Notes: generated by a model from the letters alone, not told the origin. A stretch of DNA of 64,000 bases from Prionace glauca (GCA_037974335.1 CM075760.1:54306890-54370889); one strand, 5' to 3'. Shown: positions 22,770 to 34,286, counted from the first letter of the stretch. Translations and numbers: made by a program.

Positions 22770-23760
22770 TCATTGATGTTTACAGAATGGAAACGGGCCC
22801 TTCGGCCCAACTTGTACATGCTGCCTTTTTTATAGACCGCTAAGGTCTCCAATTGCCGGCATTTGGCCCAATTTCATCTATCTTATCCATCTACCTGCCT
22901 TAATGTTTTCTTCACTGTCAAAACTGTACCCACCTCTACTCCCTCTAGCAGCTTGTTCCAGAAACGTACTACCCTCTGTGTGAAACAATTGCTCACCCAG
23001 ACCCTTTTGCATCTTCTCATCTCGCCTTAAACTTATTTCCTCTAGTTTTTGAATGTATTTTGGGAAAATACATTGACTGTCTGGCTGATCAGTGCCCCCA
23101 TTATTTTCTAGGCCTCTGTAAGATCAACCCTACGTCTCCTACACCCCAGGGAAAAAAAAGTTCTAGTCTATCACGTTTCTCCTTAAGACACAAACATTCT
23201 AGTCCCAATACCCTCTTCGTAAATCTTTTCTGCACTCTTCGTAGTTTAATAATATACTTCCTATAACAGATTGACCAGAGCTGTACAGAATATTCCAAGT
23301 GTGGCCTTACCAATGTCTTCTACAACTTCAACAAGGTGTCCCAACCCCTTCATTCGCTGTTCTGTCCAAGGAAACCAAGTACGCCAAATTCATTCTTCAC
23401 AACTCTGCCCAACGGTGACTCCACTTTGAAGGAGCTATGAACCTGTAACCTCCCAGATTCCTTGGTTCTCTAACTGTCCCCAGTACCTCAGCATTAACTA
23501 ATAGCTGTCCTGGTTCGATCTATCAAATGCATCACCTCGCATTCATCTAAATTAAACTCCATCTGTCATTCATCAACCCATTGGTCCAATTGATCAAGAT
23601 CCCGTTACAATCGGAGATAACCTTTTTTTTTCACAATCCACAATGTACCAATCTTGTTGTCATCTGCAAACGGACTAACCATGCCTCCGGAATTCTCACC
23701 CAAATCATTAATATAAATGACAAATCACAATGGACCCACCCATGGTGTTAGAAGTTACAA
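22770..23760 (-). mobile_element. Decayed CR1-type LINE, RT C-terminal half and 3' end
   Basis: The 3' end is at about 22775 ('gaaacgggcccttcggccca' on the plus strand); the RT C-terminal half follows (a short frame at 23313-23101 with RPHLEYSVQLWSICYRKYI). Broken in all frames. Confidence 0.75.
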
Positions 23761-24282
23761 GTTATTTTCTCCAAGATTTTGGGTTCAGACTTTCCCCATT
23801 TCTTTCACTGATGCGATGCTGACAGCTCTACATTTCCAGGTTTAAAATGTTTTCCCTTACGGACAGGCTGGGGGGACTTTTGCATAATGTGTTCCTTTCT
23901 TTGTTACAATCCCATCTCCCAGCAAGATTGAAAGATACTGGTCAACCCTTCCGGCATTTCCAAAGTTCCTTCCATCAGGAACGCTCATACAGACCTAGAA
24001 TTATTTTGTGATGCATTTACAAAAACATATTTTGAATGGAAAATATTAACCTGTTTGTTCAGTTACTGTAATTAATGTCGGAATTAATTCAACCGGTACT
24101 AATCGTATCTCTGGAGCATTCCCATCCATGCTTCATAAAGGAGTTATGCACGGTGTCACTGGGAGTGTCACAGAGATAAGCGGCTCCACAGAGAGGGAGT
24201 CGAGGTATCAACATTGGGAGAGAGAAATTGCAAGCTTTCTGCAATGGAGGTGTATCCAGGAAAGGTAGATCTGGACATTCCC

Positions 24283-24460
24283 ATAATGGTTCAGCATCTG
24301 AGGGGCAGAGATCTGAATGTTACAACAACTGAGAGGAGTTTATACTCGGTACTTTACTTGCTGTCTCAAGATTGGCCGTCTACAGCTAAGCGTGTTGAAT
24401 CTGTATTGAAACTGATTCGATACTTTTACTATCCAATCCTGGCTATTGTTGGTTTCCCCG
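24283..24460 (+). CDS. GPR139-like receptor 2, exon 1
   Basis: Encodes the extracellular N-terminus and the first half of TM1 (LIRYFYYPILAIVGFPG), ending in phase 1 at the donor G|GTAAGT (24461). It aligns with exon 1 of the inverted gene 1. I use the ATG at 24283; two earlier in-frame ATGs at 24214 and 24244 would give longer N-termini, and no signal peptide marks any of them. With exon 2 it gives 359 residues. Upstream homology with the gene 1 flank reaches back to about 24150. Confidence 0.75.
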
Positions 24461-24846
24461 GTAAGTTTCTCCACTGATTATGAATGATGTAGCCCGTGTT
24501 TAACTCTGCCACTCTTGCCATCTGCTCCACCCTGTTTGCAGCTGATGCTTGTGGTCTGCGTCCTTATTGAGTTATCACATCTACAACGCGCAGATCATTA
24601 TGTTAATGTTGCCTGTGTTGTGGAGTTTAGTTTGTAAAGATGTAAAAGATGTTTAGGAAGATGAAAAAGAATTGTGAAAACCGGGAGGAGGGGTAAAAGT
24701 GTGCAATCTCTTAAAAATGTGTTTTTGTTTGACGCTAAGACGTTTAAATTGCTGAATACACAGAAACTTTAAGTTGTGACACTTATTCCAGAGGCCAAAA
24801 ACATAGGGGCTGCCTTGGTAATTGGCACGACAGGTTTTGCATTGTG

Positions 24847-26121
24847 GTCAGCACAGTCCGAAGTCTCACAACACCAGGTTAAAATCCAACAGGTTTATTT
24901 GGCACCATTGGCTTTTGGAATGGTATTCTTTCTTCAGGCGAGCGAGGAGCTGTGTTCAAAAATAGGACATGTAAAGACACAAACTCAATTAACAAAATAA
25001 TGGTTGGAACGTGAGACTTTACGGGTAAACAAGTCTGAAAGATACAGACAATGTGAGTGGAGAGAGGGTTAAGCACAGTTAAAGAATTGTGTATTGTCTC
25101 CAGCCAGGGCAGTTAGTGAGATTTTGCAAGTCCAGGCAAGTCGTGGGAGTTACAGATAATGTGACATAAACCCAAGATCACGGTTGAGGCTGTCCTCGTG
25201 TGTGTGGGACTTGGCTATCAGTGTCTGGTCAGCGATCCTGCACTGCTGTGTGTCATGAAGGCCATCTGAGAGAACGCTTATCTGAAGATCTGAGGCTGAA
25301 TGCCCGTGACTGCTGAAGTATGCCCCAACTGGAAGAGAACACACCTGGTGATCGGCAATCCTGAGTTTGCAAAATCTCATTAACTGTCCTGGCTGGAGAC
25401 AATACACACCTCTACTACCTGCGCCTGGCCCTCTCTCCACTCACATTGTCTGTATCTTTAAGACTTAATTACCTCGAAAGACTCACATTCCAACCAGTAT
25501 ATTGTAAATTGAGTTTGTGTCTTTATATGCCCTGTTTGTGAACGGAACTTCCACTTACCTGAAGAAGGAGCAATGCTCCAAAAGCTTCTGCTGCCAAATA
25601 AACCTGTTGGACTTTAACCTAGTTTTGTGGGACTTCTTACTGTACTTACAGTAAGAAGGAAGGTGGGGAGGTCCTATGAGGAGAGACTGAGGGATTTGGG
25701 GTTGTTTTCGTTGGAAAGAAGGCGGCTAAGAGGGGATCTTATTGAAACATATAAGATGATTAGAGGTTTAGATAGGGCGGACAGTGATAGCCTTTTTCCT
25801 CGGATGGAGAAAGCTAGCACGAGGGGGCATGTCTTTAAATTAAGGTGGGGTAGCTACAAGACGGATGTCAGGGGTAGGTTCTTTACCCAGCGGGTGGTGA
25901 GGGATTGGAATGCCCTGCCTGCTGCAGTTGTAAATGCTCCTAGTTTGGGGTCGTTTAAGAGATTTGTAGATAGGTTTATGGATGAAAAGGGATTGGTATA
26001 GGCTAGTGGGTCATTGTTTTTGTAACTGGTCGGTGCAACATCGTGGGCCGAAGGGCCTGTTCTGCGCTGTAATGTTCTATGTTCTATGTACCCCAGTCCA
26101 ACGCTGGCACCTCCACATCAT
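24847..26121. mobile_element. Penelope-like (Neptune-type) element in the GPCR gene 2 intron, with a nested CR1
   Basis: Inverted terminal repeats: 'acaacaccaggttaaaatcc' at the left (24870) and its reverse at about 25595-25625, then the 3' tail 'ccccagtccaacgctggcac' at 26092-26121. Perfect 14-bp target duplications GGTTTTGCATTGTG flank it (24833-24846 and 26122-26135). A minus-strand piece at 25440-25150 belongs to the GIY-YIG endonuclease end. The CR1 copy at 25655-26090 sits between the right repeat and the tail, so it came later. Confidence 0.8.
25655..26090 (+). mobile_element. CR1 3' end (subfamily B), nested in the Penelope-like element
   Basis: The last 120 or so codons of CR1 ORF2 (GRSYEERLRDLGLFSLERRR to FMDEKGLV, stop at 26001) and the 3' end with the GTTCTATG tail. 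5'-truncated, frame intact, hence young. Confidence 0.88.
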
Positions 26122-27259
26122 GGTTTTGCATTGTGCCAGCGGATGAATTTCAATAAAACACACAGCTAAAAGGGACCTATTTGAAGTTATTGTTGTTGTC
26201 AACCTCAAGGCAATCTGAGTCCAGGGTTGTTGATAGGTCATTAGGACTATATAAAAAAAACACAATTGCCTTCAGGGCAGATCCACCAGTGCTTGAGCCA
26301 GGAGTACAACCAAAAGCAGAGCCCGATCACCTGAAGCAGTTAGATTTCAGACAGCCATGGGGAGAGATTACTTTTCCAATGGGTGGTGAATCTTTTGAAT
26401 TCATTACTACAGGACTCCACTCCGAATTTTCTGTCAGAGTTACCCCCACAGCCTTCTCACACTCCAAATCCCCCACAAGGTAGAAAGACTATTTACCTAG
26501 AGTTGGTGAGGGTCAATTTTGAGGGCCCCCGGAAAACACTTTCCAAAATGTATCCCATTTTGTACCAACCATGGAGCACCATAGTAGCACAGTGGTGTTA
26601 GTGCGAGTGGGTGAAACGACCATTATGGCCTCAGAGTGTAGTTCAATAACGACACAGCTTTATTTTATTTTCCATCGACGGAGGTGCAGTCAGGACATAC
26701 AATCGGACTGTCGCGAAAGCATACTAAACACCCACCGTATCGGGCTACAGTTATACCCGATCTTCGGTATAGTATGCGATTCAAATGCTAATATTTTATT
26801 TACAGTATTTGACTTCAGCCATCCTGTTTCAATGTTTTCGAGTGCTGGGGCAATTGTTTTAAGTGTGTGTTAATCGTTTGTGTCTGATTGGTTATTAATG
26901 GTCTAGAATGTCTGAGGCTTGAACCAGAAGGTGTGTCATTGATCTCAAAAGAATTTTGAGGGGCCAGGGAGTTTCCTTAACTATGCTAATTTTAGGTGTC
27001 TCCATGGGTTGTTTGACTGTTTTAGAAGTGCTGATTTTGATGGGGTGTTGGATGTGTTTTATTAAATTTAGTTCCTGTAGGTACCATCCTGTCCAGCTTC
27101 CCTTGTGTACTCGCCCTCATTTGCATTCTAAAAGCATGCTCTTGCCTGCTAATCTGTATCTGTTACTTTGTGATTTTTAGTGGAGAGGCTCTGAGTGTAA
27201 CTTCACTCTGCTTCCATATCGTGTGCCCAATTTCATAAAATCTGCTTTCCCATAACTGT

Positions 27260-27450
27260 GGTTAGCAGTGCTGACTCACAGTATCAGGAACCTGGGTTCA
27301 ATTCCAGGCTTGGGTCACTGTCTGTATCGAGTTTGGACCTTATACCCGTGTCTACGTGGGTTTCCTCCAGATGCTCCAGTTTCCCCTCACACTCCAAAAG
27401 ATATGCTCGATCATAAAAAAAATAACTGATTCAGTGTGAGTGCACATTTA
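27260..27450 (+). mobile_element. V-SINE copy in the GPCR gene 2 intron
   Basis: tRNA-like head (ggttagcagtgctgactcac, ggttcaattcc) and the central block 'acgtgggtttcctccagatg'; the tail is lost. Diverged. The rest of the intron, 26136-27240, shows no named feature. Confidence 0.65.
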
Positions 27451-27484
27451 AAAAAAATGTTCCACCTGCAGTCTAAATGGTAAC

Positions 27485-29104
27485 TTATTCCCCTGAATCA
27501 CCAAGAGAGGTGGTGCTCGACAGACTGGAGGACCGGATGGAATGCATCCGAGGGTTCTGAAAGAAATGGCAGAGGTGATAGTGGATGCCTTGGTGGTTAT
27601 TTTCCAGATGTCGCTGGAATCCGGGAAAGTGCCGGAAGATTGGAAAACGGCTAATGTTACGCCGTTGTTTAAGAAGGGTGCCAGGCAAAAGGCGGGGAAT
27701 TAGAGGCCGGTTAGTTTAACGTCTGTGGTGGGTAAAATGTTAGAATCCGTCATTAAGGAGCAAATAGCGAGGCATCTTGAGGGGAATTGCTTGATAGGGC
27801 GGACGCAACACGGTTTCATTAAAGGGAAGTCGTGTCTGACAAATTTACTAGAGTTCTATGAGGATGTGTCTAGGGCAGTGGATAGAGGAGAGCCGGTGGA
27901 TGTGGTCTTTCTGGATTTTCAGAAGGCGTTTGACAAGGTACCTCACAAGAGGTTATTGCAGAAGGTCAGGGGACATGGAGTTGGGGGTAGGGTGTTAGCG
28001 TGGATAGAGGATTGGTTGTCAAATAGGAGGCAGAGAGTGGGGGTCAATGGATGCTATTCGGATTGGCGGTTGGTGACTAGTGGGATGCCCCAGGGGTCGG
28101 TGCTGGGGCCTCAGCTATTTACCATTTATATAGATGATCTGGAGGAGGGAACCGAGTGCAGGGTGTCGAAATTTGCTGATAACACCAAGATTGGGGGAAA
28201 GCCAAATTGTGAGGAGGGTGTGGAGAGTCTGCAGAAGGATCTAGATAGGCTGGGCGAATGGGCCAGGAAATGGCAAATGGAATTTAATGTTGGCAAGTGT
28301 GAGGTGGTCCACTTTGGTAGGAGGAATGGTAGGAAGGACTATTACTTACGTGGCGAAGAACTGCAGCAGGCGACGGTGCAGAGGGACCTCGGGGTCCTTG
28401 TGCATGAGTCGCAAAAACCCAGCTTGCAGGTGCAGCAGGTGGTCAGGAAGGTGAATGGGATGCTGGCCTTCATAGCGAGGGGGATTGAATATAAAAGTAG
28501 GGAGGTCTTGCTGCAGCTGTATAGGGCATTGGTGAGGCGGCAACTGGAGTGCTGTGTGCAGTTTTGAGCGCCGCACCTGCGCAAGGATATTTTGGCCCTG
28601 GAGGGAGTGCAGAGGAGGTTTACTAGGCTGATACCGGAGTTGAGGGGATTGAGCTGTGAGGAGAGGCTGAATAAACTAGGCTTGTACTCGTTAGAGTTTA
28701 GAAGAATGAGGGGAGATCTCATTGAGACATATAAGATGATGAATGGGATGGATAGGATAGAGGTGGAGAGACTCTTCCCGCTCAAAAAAGACAGTAGGAC
28801 TAGGGGGCACAGCCTCAAGATAAAGGGGAGGCGGTTTAGAACAGAGTTGAGGAGGAACTTCTTCACTCAAAGGGTAGTGAATCTCTGGAATTCTCTGCCC
28901 GTTGAAGTGGTGGAGGCTGCCTCGCTAAATATTTTTAAGAAACGGGTTGATGGGTTTTTGATAAGAGAAGGGATTAAGGGTTATGGGGAGAGGGTGGGAA
29001 GGTGGAGCTGAGCCACGACAGATCAGCCATGATCTTATTGAATGGCGGGGAAGGCTCGAAGGGCCAGATGGCCTACTCCTGCTCCTATTTCTTACGTTCT
29101 TATG
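27485..29104 (+). mobile_element. CR1-type LINE (subfamily A) in the GPCR gene 2 intron
   Basis: 5'-truncated just before the RT, 3' end at about 29104 (cctatttcttacgttcttat). RT frame broken by an in-frame stop near 27703, a Trp-to-stop near 28566, and a catalytic box changed to FADN, so the polymerase would be dead even if read. It lies 40 bp upstream of exon 2 of the receptor, and its frame reads on into that exon; the ATG at 29002 is LINE sequence, not the receptor start. Confidence 0.9.
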
Positions 29105-29143
29105 AATCATGTCTAATTTTATTCTTTACTTCCTACCTGACAG

Positions 29144-30045
29144 TGAACATAATCACAATTGTGACATTGACAAGCAGAAACTGTGGTCTGTCCAAATGTG
29201 TCACTCGTTACCTGGTGGCGATGTCAGTGGGGGATCTGCTAGTTGTTCTTCTTGACCTGATAATGAGACACATTCCCATTGTTTATTGGGAAAAGTTTTA
29301 TTTCCTGTACTCAGTCCCCGTGTGTAACATCCACGCCGTCCTGCTTTATGCAGCCACTGACTGTTCTGTCTGGTTCACCATCACTTTCACCTTTGATCGA
29401 TTTGTGGCCATTTGCTGCCCCAAGCTGAAAAGTAAATATTGCACTGAGAAATCGGCAGCTGTGGTTCTGGGAACAGTGACAGTGCTGAGCTGTTTAAAGA
29501 ACATTTTCTGGTATTTTATGTTATTAAATCGATATGGGCTGGCGAACAATCCCTGGTTTTGTCAGTTCACCTGGGAACTTATAGAATCTCCGGTCTGGGG
29601 AACAATCGAGTTCCTCCACAACATTCTAACACCGTGTGTCCCATTCGCCCTGATTCTGCTGCTCAATGCTCTCACCGTCAGACACATTTTAGTGAGCAGC
29701 AGAGCCCGCAGGAGACTCCGGGCTCACAACAGTGGGGAGAACCCTCGTGACCCAGAGATGGAGAGTCGAAGAAAATCCATCATTTTACTGTTTGTTATCT
29801 CAGCCAATTTCATCCTCTTATGGTCGATATTAATGGTTTATACCATATGGATTCGGATGTATAATTTGGGCTATCAATCAGTATGGTTACACCTTTTTGT
29901 TATGGAATTGGGCTTCATGTTGCAACTCACAAGTTGCTGCACAAATACTGCCATTTATGCTGTGACACAGACTCACTTCAGACAGCAGTTAAAAGATCTC
30001 CTGAAATACCCCCTTACTGTAATTCTTCAACTCAATAAACCCTGA
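29144..30045 (+). CDS. GPR139-like receptor 2, exon 2 (TM1 end to C-terminus)
   Basis: Begins after the acceptor 'cttcctacctgacag' (29129-29143) in phase 1, matching exon 1. It encodes TM1 end (VNIITIVTL), TM2 (YLVAMSVGDLLVVLLDLIM), TM3 with DRF (FTFDRFVAICCPKL), TM4, TM5 (FLHNILTPCVPFALILLLN), TM6 (SIILLFVISANFILLWSI) and TM7 with NTAIYAVTQTHFRQQL, then a short tail. Frame intact to TGA at 30043-30045. Expected in the plasma membrane, coupled to G protein; ligand unknown. The intron of 4683 bp (24461-29143) carries three transposon insertions. Very similar to gene 1 but with scattered differences, so the duplication is not the newest event here. Confidence 0.88.
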
Positions 30046-30059
30046 CAGGAAACTGCAAC

Positions 30060-30540
30060 CATAAGTCCCTTGACTCTTTCTTTTGGGCATTCATGTTGTA
30101 AACAACAAAAGACCCTCACAAAGCAGAAACAGTTACAGATAGAGAGAGAGGGGGCAGTGTTAGCAACAATGAGAGTGATAGTGAGACATTGGCTTAGAGA
30201 GGGAAAAACACAAGGACATGGAGAACAACAGAGTTTGAAACAGTTTCTAACAGGTACAGAGAAAGAAACGGACAGAGAGAGAAAAAGAACAGAGAGAGAG
30301 AGACTCTCACAGAGCGAGAGAGACAGGGATAGAGAGTGGAGAAAATGGCGAAGGTGATATACAGGGAAGGAGAAAGGGAGACAGAAGAAGGCAAACTGGA
30401 GCTTGAAATAAAAGAGGGAAAGGGAAAGGAAGGGAAAATGGGAGACAAAAAGTGAGGCAAAGGGAAATAACCAGAGACAGAGAGAAACAGATATAGAGAC
30501 AGAGAGCGGGAGTGAATGGGAAAGAGTGAGACTGAATAGA
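30060..30540. repeat. Purine-rich tract downstream of GPCR gene 2
   Basis: About 480 bp rich in 'agagagagaga' and 'ggaaaggaag'. It corresponds to the pyrimidine tract at 8950-9700 on the other arm of the inverted duplication. Open frames on its opposite strand are low-complexity shadows. Confidence 0.8.
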
Positions 30541-30665
30541 ACATAGAACATAGAACATTACAGCGCAGAACAGGCCCTTTGGCCCACGATGTTATATCGA
30601 CCACTTACAAAAACAATGACCCACTAACCTAAACCAATCCCTTTTTGTCCATAAACCTATCCACG
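30541..30665 (-). mobile_element. CR1 3' end fragment (subfamily B)
   Basis: About 125 bp matching, on the minus strand, the last part of the subfamily B 3' end, with the tail 'acatagaacatagaacatta' on the plus strand. It sits inside the purine tract and is absent from the other arm. Confidence 0.85.
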
Positions 30666-30944
30666 GTAATGAGTAAAATGGACACAACAAGAGCAAAAGA
30701 CAGAGTGAGTGAGAGAGAGCAAGAAGCAAGAAAGAGAGAGAGAAGCACAGAAAGTGGCAGAGAGACATATTTAAAGACTTTACAGATAACCATCAAGTGG
30801 AATTATTGGAATATGAGCTCCCTGATTGAGGCAGTTAATGCTGTCCACTCCAGGAGCTCTGCAGACGTATATAATACGGAGTGTCTTGGTTAGCAGAATT
30901 CAGGATGTGTACACTCAGGATGTGGACAGGTGGTTTTATCACTC

Positions 30945-31245
30945 GACTACTAATACAGAAACTCAGCTAATGTATTGGGCACCCGGATTCCAATCTCGTC
31001 ACAGCAGATGGTGGATTTTGAATAAATAGGTCTGGAGTTTAGAATCCGCTGGTGACCATAAAAATATTGTTGATTGTCGGAAAGCCCTAACTGGTTCACC
31101 AATGTCCCAGGAAAGGAAATCTGTTGTCCTTACGTGGTCAGGCCTAACCGTGACTCCAGGGCCGCAACAATGTGGTTGACACTTAATTGTCCTCTGAACA
31201 CGGGTGACTAGGAGGCCGAGTCGCGAAGGCAGATACCTTGAGCTG
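30945..31245 (+). mobile_element. tRNA-type SINE (second family)
   Basis: Near full length: box-B-like 'ggattccaatc', 'cagcagatggtggattttga', 'gttgattgtcggaaa', 'aactggttcacc', 'caacaatgtggttgac'. Its counterpart in the other arm is 8800-8240 on the minus strand. The 150 bp before it (30790-30940) match 8940-8800. Confidence 0.75.
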
Positions 31246-31416
31246 GTTACAATTAACAGACAACTGGTCGCATCCCCAATGGAAGAGACAGTAATCATGA
31301 ACTTTTTCAAAATTCTCCCAGCAGCAGCCAATAATATTTGGCTGTGGAGGCAAACTTACCCAGTCCTGAATAAACTGAAGAAGTAAGAGCTGATGGGGGT
31401 AACCAAAAGGCTGTTA
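31245..31416 (+). mobile_element. Ty3/gypsy fossil, pol fragment, left piece
   Basis: Counterpart of the minus-strand fragment at 8240-8090. Broken and old. The fragment is split by the CR1 element at 31417-35667 and continues at 35668. Confidence 0.6.
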
Positions 31417-31603
31417 CATAGAACATAGAACATTACAGCGCAGAACAGGCCCTTCGGCCCACGATGTTGCGCCGACCAGTTACAAAACAATGACCCACTA
31501 GCCTAAACCAATCCCTTTTCATCCATAAACCTATCCACAGATCTCTTAAACGCCCCCAAACTAGGTGCATTTACAACTGCAGCTGGCAGGGCATTCCAGT
31601 CCC

Positions 31604-33139
31604 TCACCACCCTCTGGGTAAAGAACCTACCCCTGACATCTGTCCTATAACTACCCCCCTTAATTTAAAATCGTGCCCCCTCATGCTAGCTTTCTCCATC
31701 CTAGGAAAAAGGCTATCACTATCTACCCTGTCTAAACCTCTAATCATCTTATATGTTTCAATGAGATCCCCTCTTAGCCGCCTTCTTTCCAGCGAAAACA
31801 ACCCCAAATCTCTCAATCTCTCTTCATAGGATCTCCCCTCCATACCAGGCAACATCCTGGTAAACCTCCTCTGCACCCTCTCCAAAGCCTCTACATCCTT
31901 CCTGTAATGTGGGGACCAGAACTGCACACAAAACTCCAAGTGCGGCCGCACCAGAGATGTGTACAGTTGCATCATGACGCTGCGACTCCTAAATTCAATC
32001 CCACTACCAATAAACGCCAAGACTCCGTATGCCTTCTTAACAACCTTATCTACTTGATTCCCAACTTTCAGGGATCTATGTACACATACACCTAGATCCC
32101 TCTGCTCCTCCACACTATTCAAAGTCCTCCCGTTAGCCCTATACTCAACACATCTGTTATTCCTACCGAAATGAATTACCTCACACTTCTCCACATTAAA
32201 CTCCATCCGCCACCTCTCAGCCCAGCTCTGCAACCTTTCTAAGTCATCCTGCAAACTATGACACCCTTCCTCACAATCTACCACACCTCCGACTTTGGTG
32301 TCATCAGCAAACTTACTAATCCACCCAACTATACCCTCATCCAGATCATTAATAAAAATTACAAACAGCAGTGGCCCCAAAACAGATCCCTGAGGCACAC
32401 CACTTGTAACCGAACTCCATGACGAATATTTCCCATCAACCACCACTCTCTGTCTCCTATCTGCTAGCCAATTCCTGATCCAATTACCTAGATCACCCCC
32501 AATCCCATACATCTGCATTTTCTGCAGAAGCCTACCATGGTGAACCTTATCAAACGCCTTGCTAAAATCCATATACACCACATCAACTGCCTTACCCCTA
32601 TCCACCTCTTTGGTCACTTTCTCAAAGAACTCGATAAGGTTAGTAAGGCATGACCTACCCGCTACAAAACCATGCTGACTGTCTCTAATCAACTCATTAC
32701 TTTCCAAATAACTATAAATCCTGTCTCTAATAATCCTTTCCAAAACCTTACCCACCACAGAAGTAAGACTCACCGGTCTATAATTCCCAGGGAAGTCCCT
32801 TCTCCCCTTCTTAAACAATGGGACAACATTTGCTGTCCTCCAATCTTCTGGTACTATACCAGAGACTAACGACGACCTGAAGATCAGAGCCAGAGGCTCC
32901 GCAATCACCCCTCTTGCCTCCCAAAGAATCCTAGGGTAAATCCCATCTGGACCAGGGGACTTATCTATTTTCAATCCCTCTAAAATATCCAGCACATCCT
33001 CCGTATCAACTGCAATACTATCTATTTCACACCCCTGCACCCCAGTGTCCTCCTCAGCTACATTCCTGTCCCCTTGCGTGAACACCGAAGAGAAATATTG
33101 GTTCAACGCCTCTCCAATCTCCTCTGGTTCCACACACAA
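31604..33139 (-). CDS. CR1 ORF2, reverse transcriptase part
   Basis: 511 open codons: the linker, then RT with [67 protein letters not shown] and the FADDTK catalytic box, then the C-terminal region. The last residues (after RGHDFKLRG) read out of frame: a base lost in a G-run near 31655 shifts the C-terminus, as in the copy at 46546-47412. Uncoupled from the endonuclease part by a frameshift near 33130. Confidence 0.85.
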   Translation of the reverse strand: MCVEPEEIGEALNQYFSSVFTQGDRNVAEEDTGVQGCEIDSIAVDTEDVLDILEGLKIDKSPGPDGIYPRILWEARGVIAEPLALIFRSSLVSGIVPEDWRTANVVPLFKKGRRDFPGNYRPVSLTSVVGKVLERIIRDRIYSYLESNELIRDSQHGFVAGRSCLTNLIEFFEKVTKEVDRGKAVDVVYMDFSKAFDKVHHGRLLQKMQMYGIGGDLGNWIRNWLADRRQRVVVDGKYSSWSSVTSGVPQGSVLGPLLFVIFINDLDEGIVGWISKFADDTKVGGVVDCEEGCHSLQDDLERLQSWAERWRMEFNVEKCEVIHFGRNNRCVEYRANGRTLNSVEEQRDLGVCVHRSLKVGNQVDKVVKKAYGVLAFIGSGIEFRSRSVMMQLYTSLVRPHLEFCVQFWSPHYRKDVEALERVQRRFTRMLPGMEGRSYEERLRDLGLFSLERRRLRGDLIETYKMIRGLDRVDSDSLFPRMEKASMRGHDFKLRGVVIGQMSGVGSLPRGW

Positions 33140-33624
33140 CTTCCCTCTACTTCTGTAACTGGCCCTAATCTTGTCCTAACCAACCTTCTGTTCTTGACAT
33201 ACCTGTAAAACGCCTTAGGGTTCTCCTTAATCCTATCAGCCAAAATCATCTCATGTCCTCTTTTAGCCCTTCTTAACTCCCTCTTCAACTCCCTCCTAGC
33301 CAATCTAAAACTTTCTAATGCACTACCTGAGCCTTCAAGCCTCATCCGAACATAAGCCTCCTTTTTCTTCCTAACCAATGAATCAACTTTTTTGGTGCAC
33401 CACGGTTCCCTGGGCCTACCAAATCCTCCTTGCCTGACAGGGATATACTTATCACAGACCCGCAATAGCTGCTCCTTGAAAAATCTCCACATCTCGGATG
33501 TTCCCAGTCCCTGTAATCTCCCATTCCAACCAATGCTTCCTAATTCTCTCCTAATAGCCTCATAATTACCCTTCCCCCAGCTGAAACTACTGACCCGAGG
33601 TTCATGCCTATCTCTTTCCATCAC
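33103..33624 (-). CDS. CR1 ORF2, middle part between endonuclease and RT
   Basis: 173 open codons with the Arg/Lys-rich linker of CR1 ORF2 (VSSFSWGKGNYEAIRREL, RIKENPKAFYRYVKNRR). Its frame differs from both neighbours. Near 33655 a short duplication (ctagactt...caagtctag) accounts for the shift against the endonuclease part. Confidence 0.8.
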   Translation of the reverse strand: MMERDRHEPRVSSFSWGKGNYEAIRRELGSIGWNGRLQGLGTSEMWRFFKEQLLRVCDKYIPVRQGGFGRPREPWCTKKVDSLVRKKKEAYVRMRLEGSGSALESFRLARRELKRELRRAKRGHEMILADRIKENPKAFYRYVKNRRLVRTRLGPVTEVEGSCVWNQRRLERR

Positions 33625-34286
33625 TAAGGTGAACGTAATCGAATTGTGGTCACTATCCCCAAGCTAGACTTGGTGCTAACTTCCAAGTCTAGCACCTGGT
33701 CTGGCTCATTACCGAGCACCAAATCCAATATAGCCTCACCTCTCGTCGGCCTATCTACATACTGAGTCAAAAAACCTTCTTGCACACTTTGAACAAAAAC
33801 TGACCCCTCTAACGAGCCAGAGCTGTAGCAATTCCAATCTACATGAGTAAAGTTAAAGTCCCCCATAACAATTACCCTATTACTTTCACTCCTAACAAGG
33901 ATCGTCTCCGCAATCCTTTCCTCAACCTCTCTAGAACTTTTTGGAGGTCTATAAAAGACTCCCAACAGGGTGACCTCTCCTCTCCTATTTCTAATCTCCG
34001 CCCATACTACCTCAACAGACAAGTCCTCATCAAAGTTCCTCTCTGACACTGAGATACAGTCCTTGACTAATAATGCTACCCCACCCCCCCTTCTACCTCC
34101 TTGTCGACTCCGATTAAAGCATTTGTACCCCGGGACCTGCAACATCCATTCCTGACCCTGCTCTATCCAAGTCTCTGAAATGGCCACAACATCGAAGTCC
34201 CAGGTACTGGTCCACGCTGCAAGTTCATCCACCTTATTGCGAATACTCCTCGCATTAAAGTATACACATTTCAAACCACATTCCAA
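33624..34286 (-). CDS. CR1 ORF2, AP-type endonuclease part
   Basis: 220 codons starting MECGLKCVYFNARSIRNKVDE. Matches the apurinic/apyrimidinic-type endonuclease that nicks the target DNA: FNARSIRNK (catalytic Asn), ISETWI (catalytic Glu), GVFYRPP, MGDFNFTHVDW (Asp/Asn pair) and LDLVLGNEPDQV. The final SDHN box falls in the next frame because of the shift near 33655. Confidence 0.85.
   Translation of the reverse strand: MECGLKCVYFNARSIRNKVDELAAWTSTWDFDVVAISETWIEQGQEWMLQVPGYKCFNRSRQGGRRGGGVALLVKDCISVSERNFDEDLSVEVVWAEIRNRRGEVTLLGVFYRPPKSSREVEERIAETILVRSESNRVIVMGDFNFTHVDWNCYSSGSLEGSVFVQSVQEGFLTQYVDRPTRGEAILDLVLGNEPDQVLDLEVSTKSSLGIVTTIRLRSP

Noticed and set aside
24776-25000. 74-codon plus-strand frame
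   Set aside because: Lies over the left terminal repeat of the Penelope-like element and its flank.
29002-29143. ATG at 29002 as start of the plus-strand receptor
   Set aside because: This stretch is CR1 3' sequence plus intron; a clear acceptor (cttcctacctgacag) precedes 29144 and the homologous exon in the other arm begins at the same place. A real exon 1 lies at 24283-24460.
30027-30604. Minus-strand frames of up to 174 codons
   Set aside because: Shadows of the purine-rich tract after receptor gene 2.
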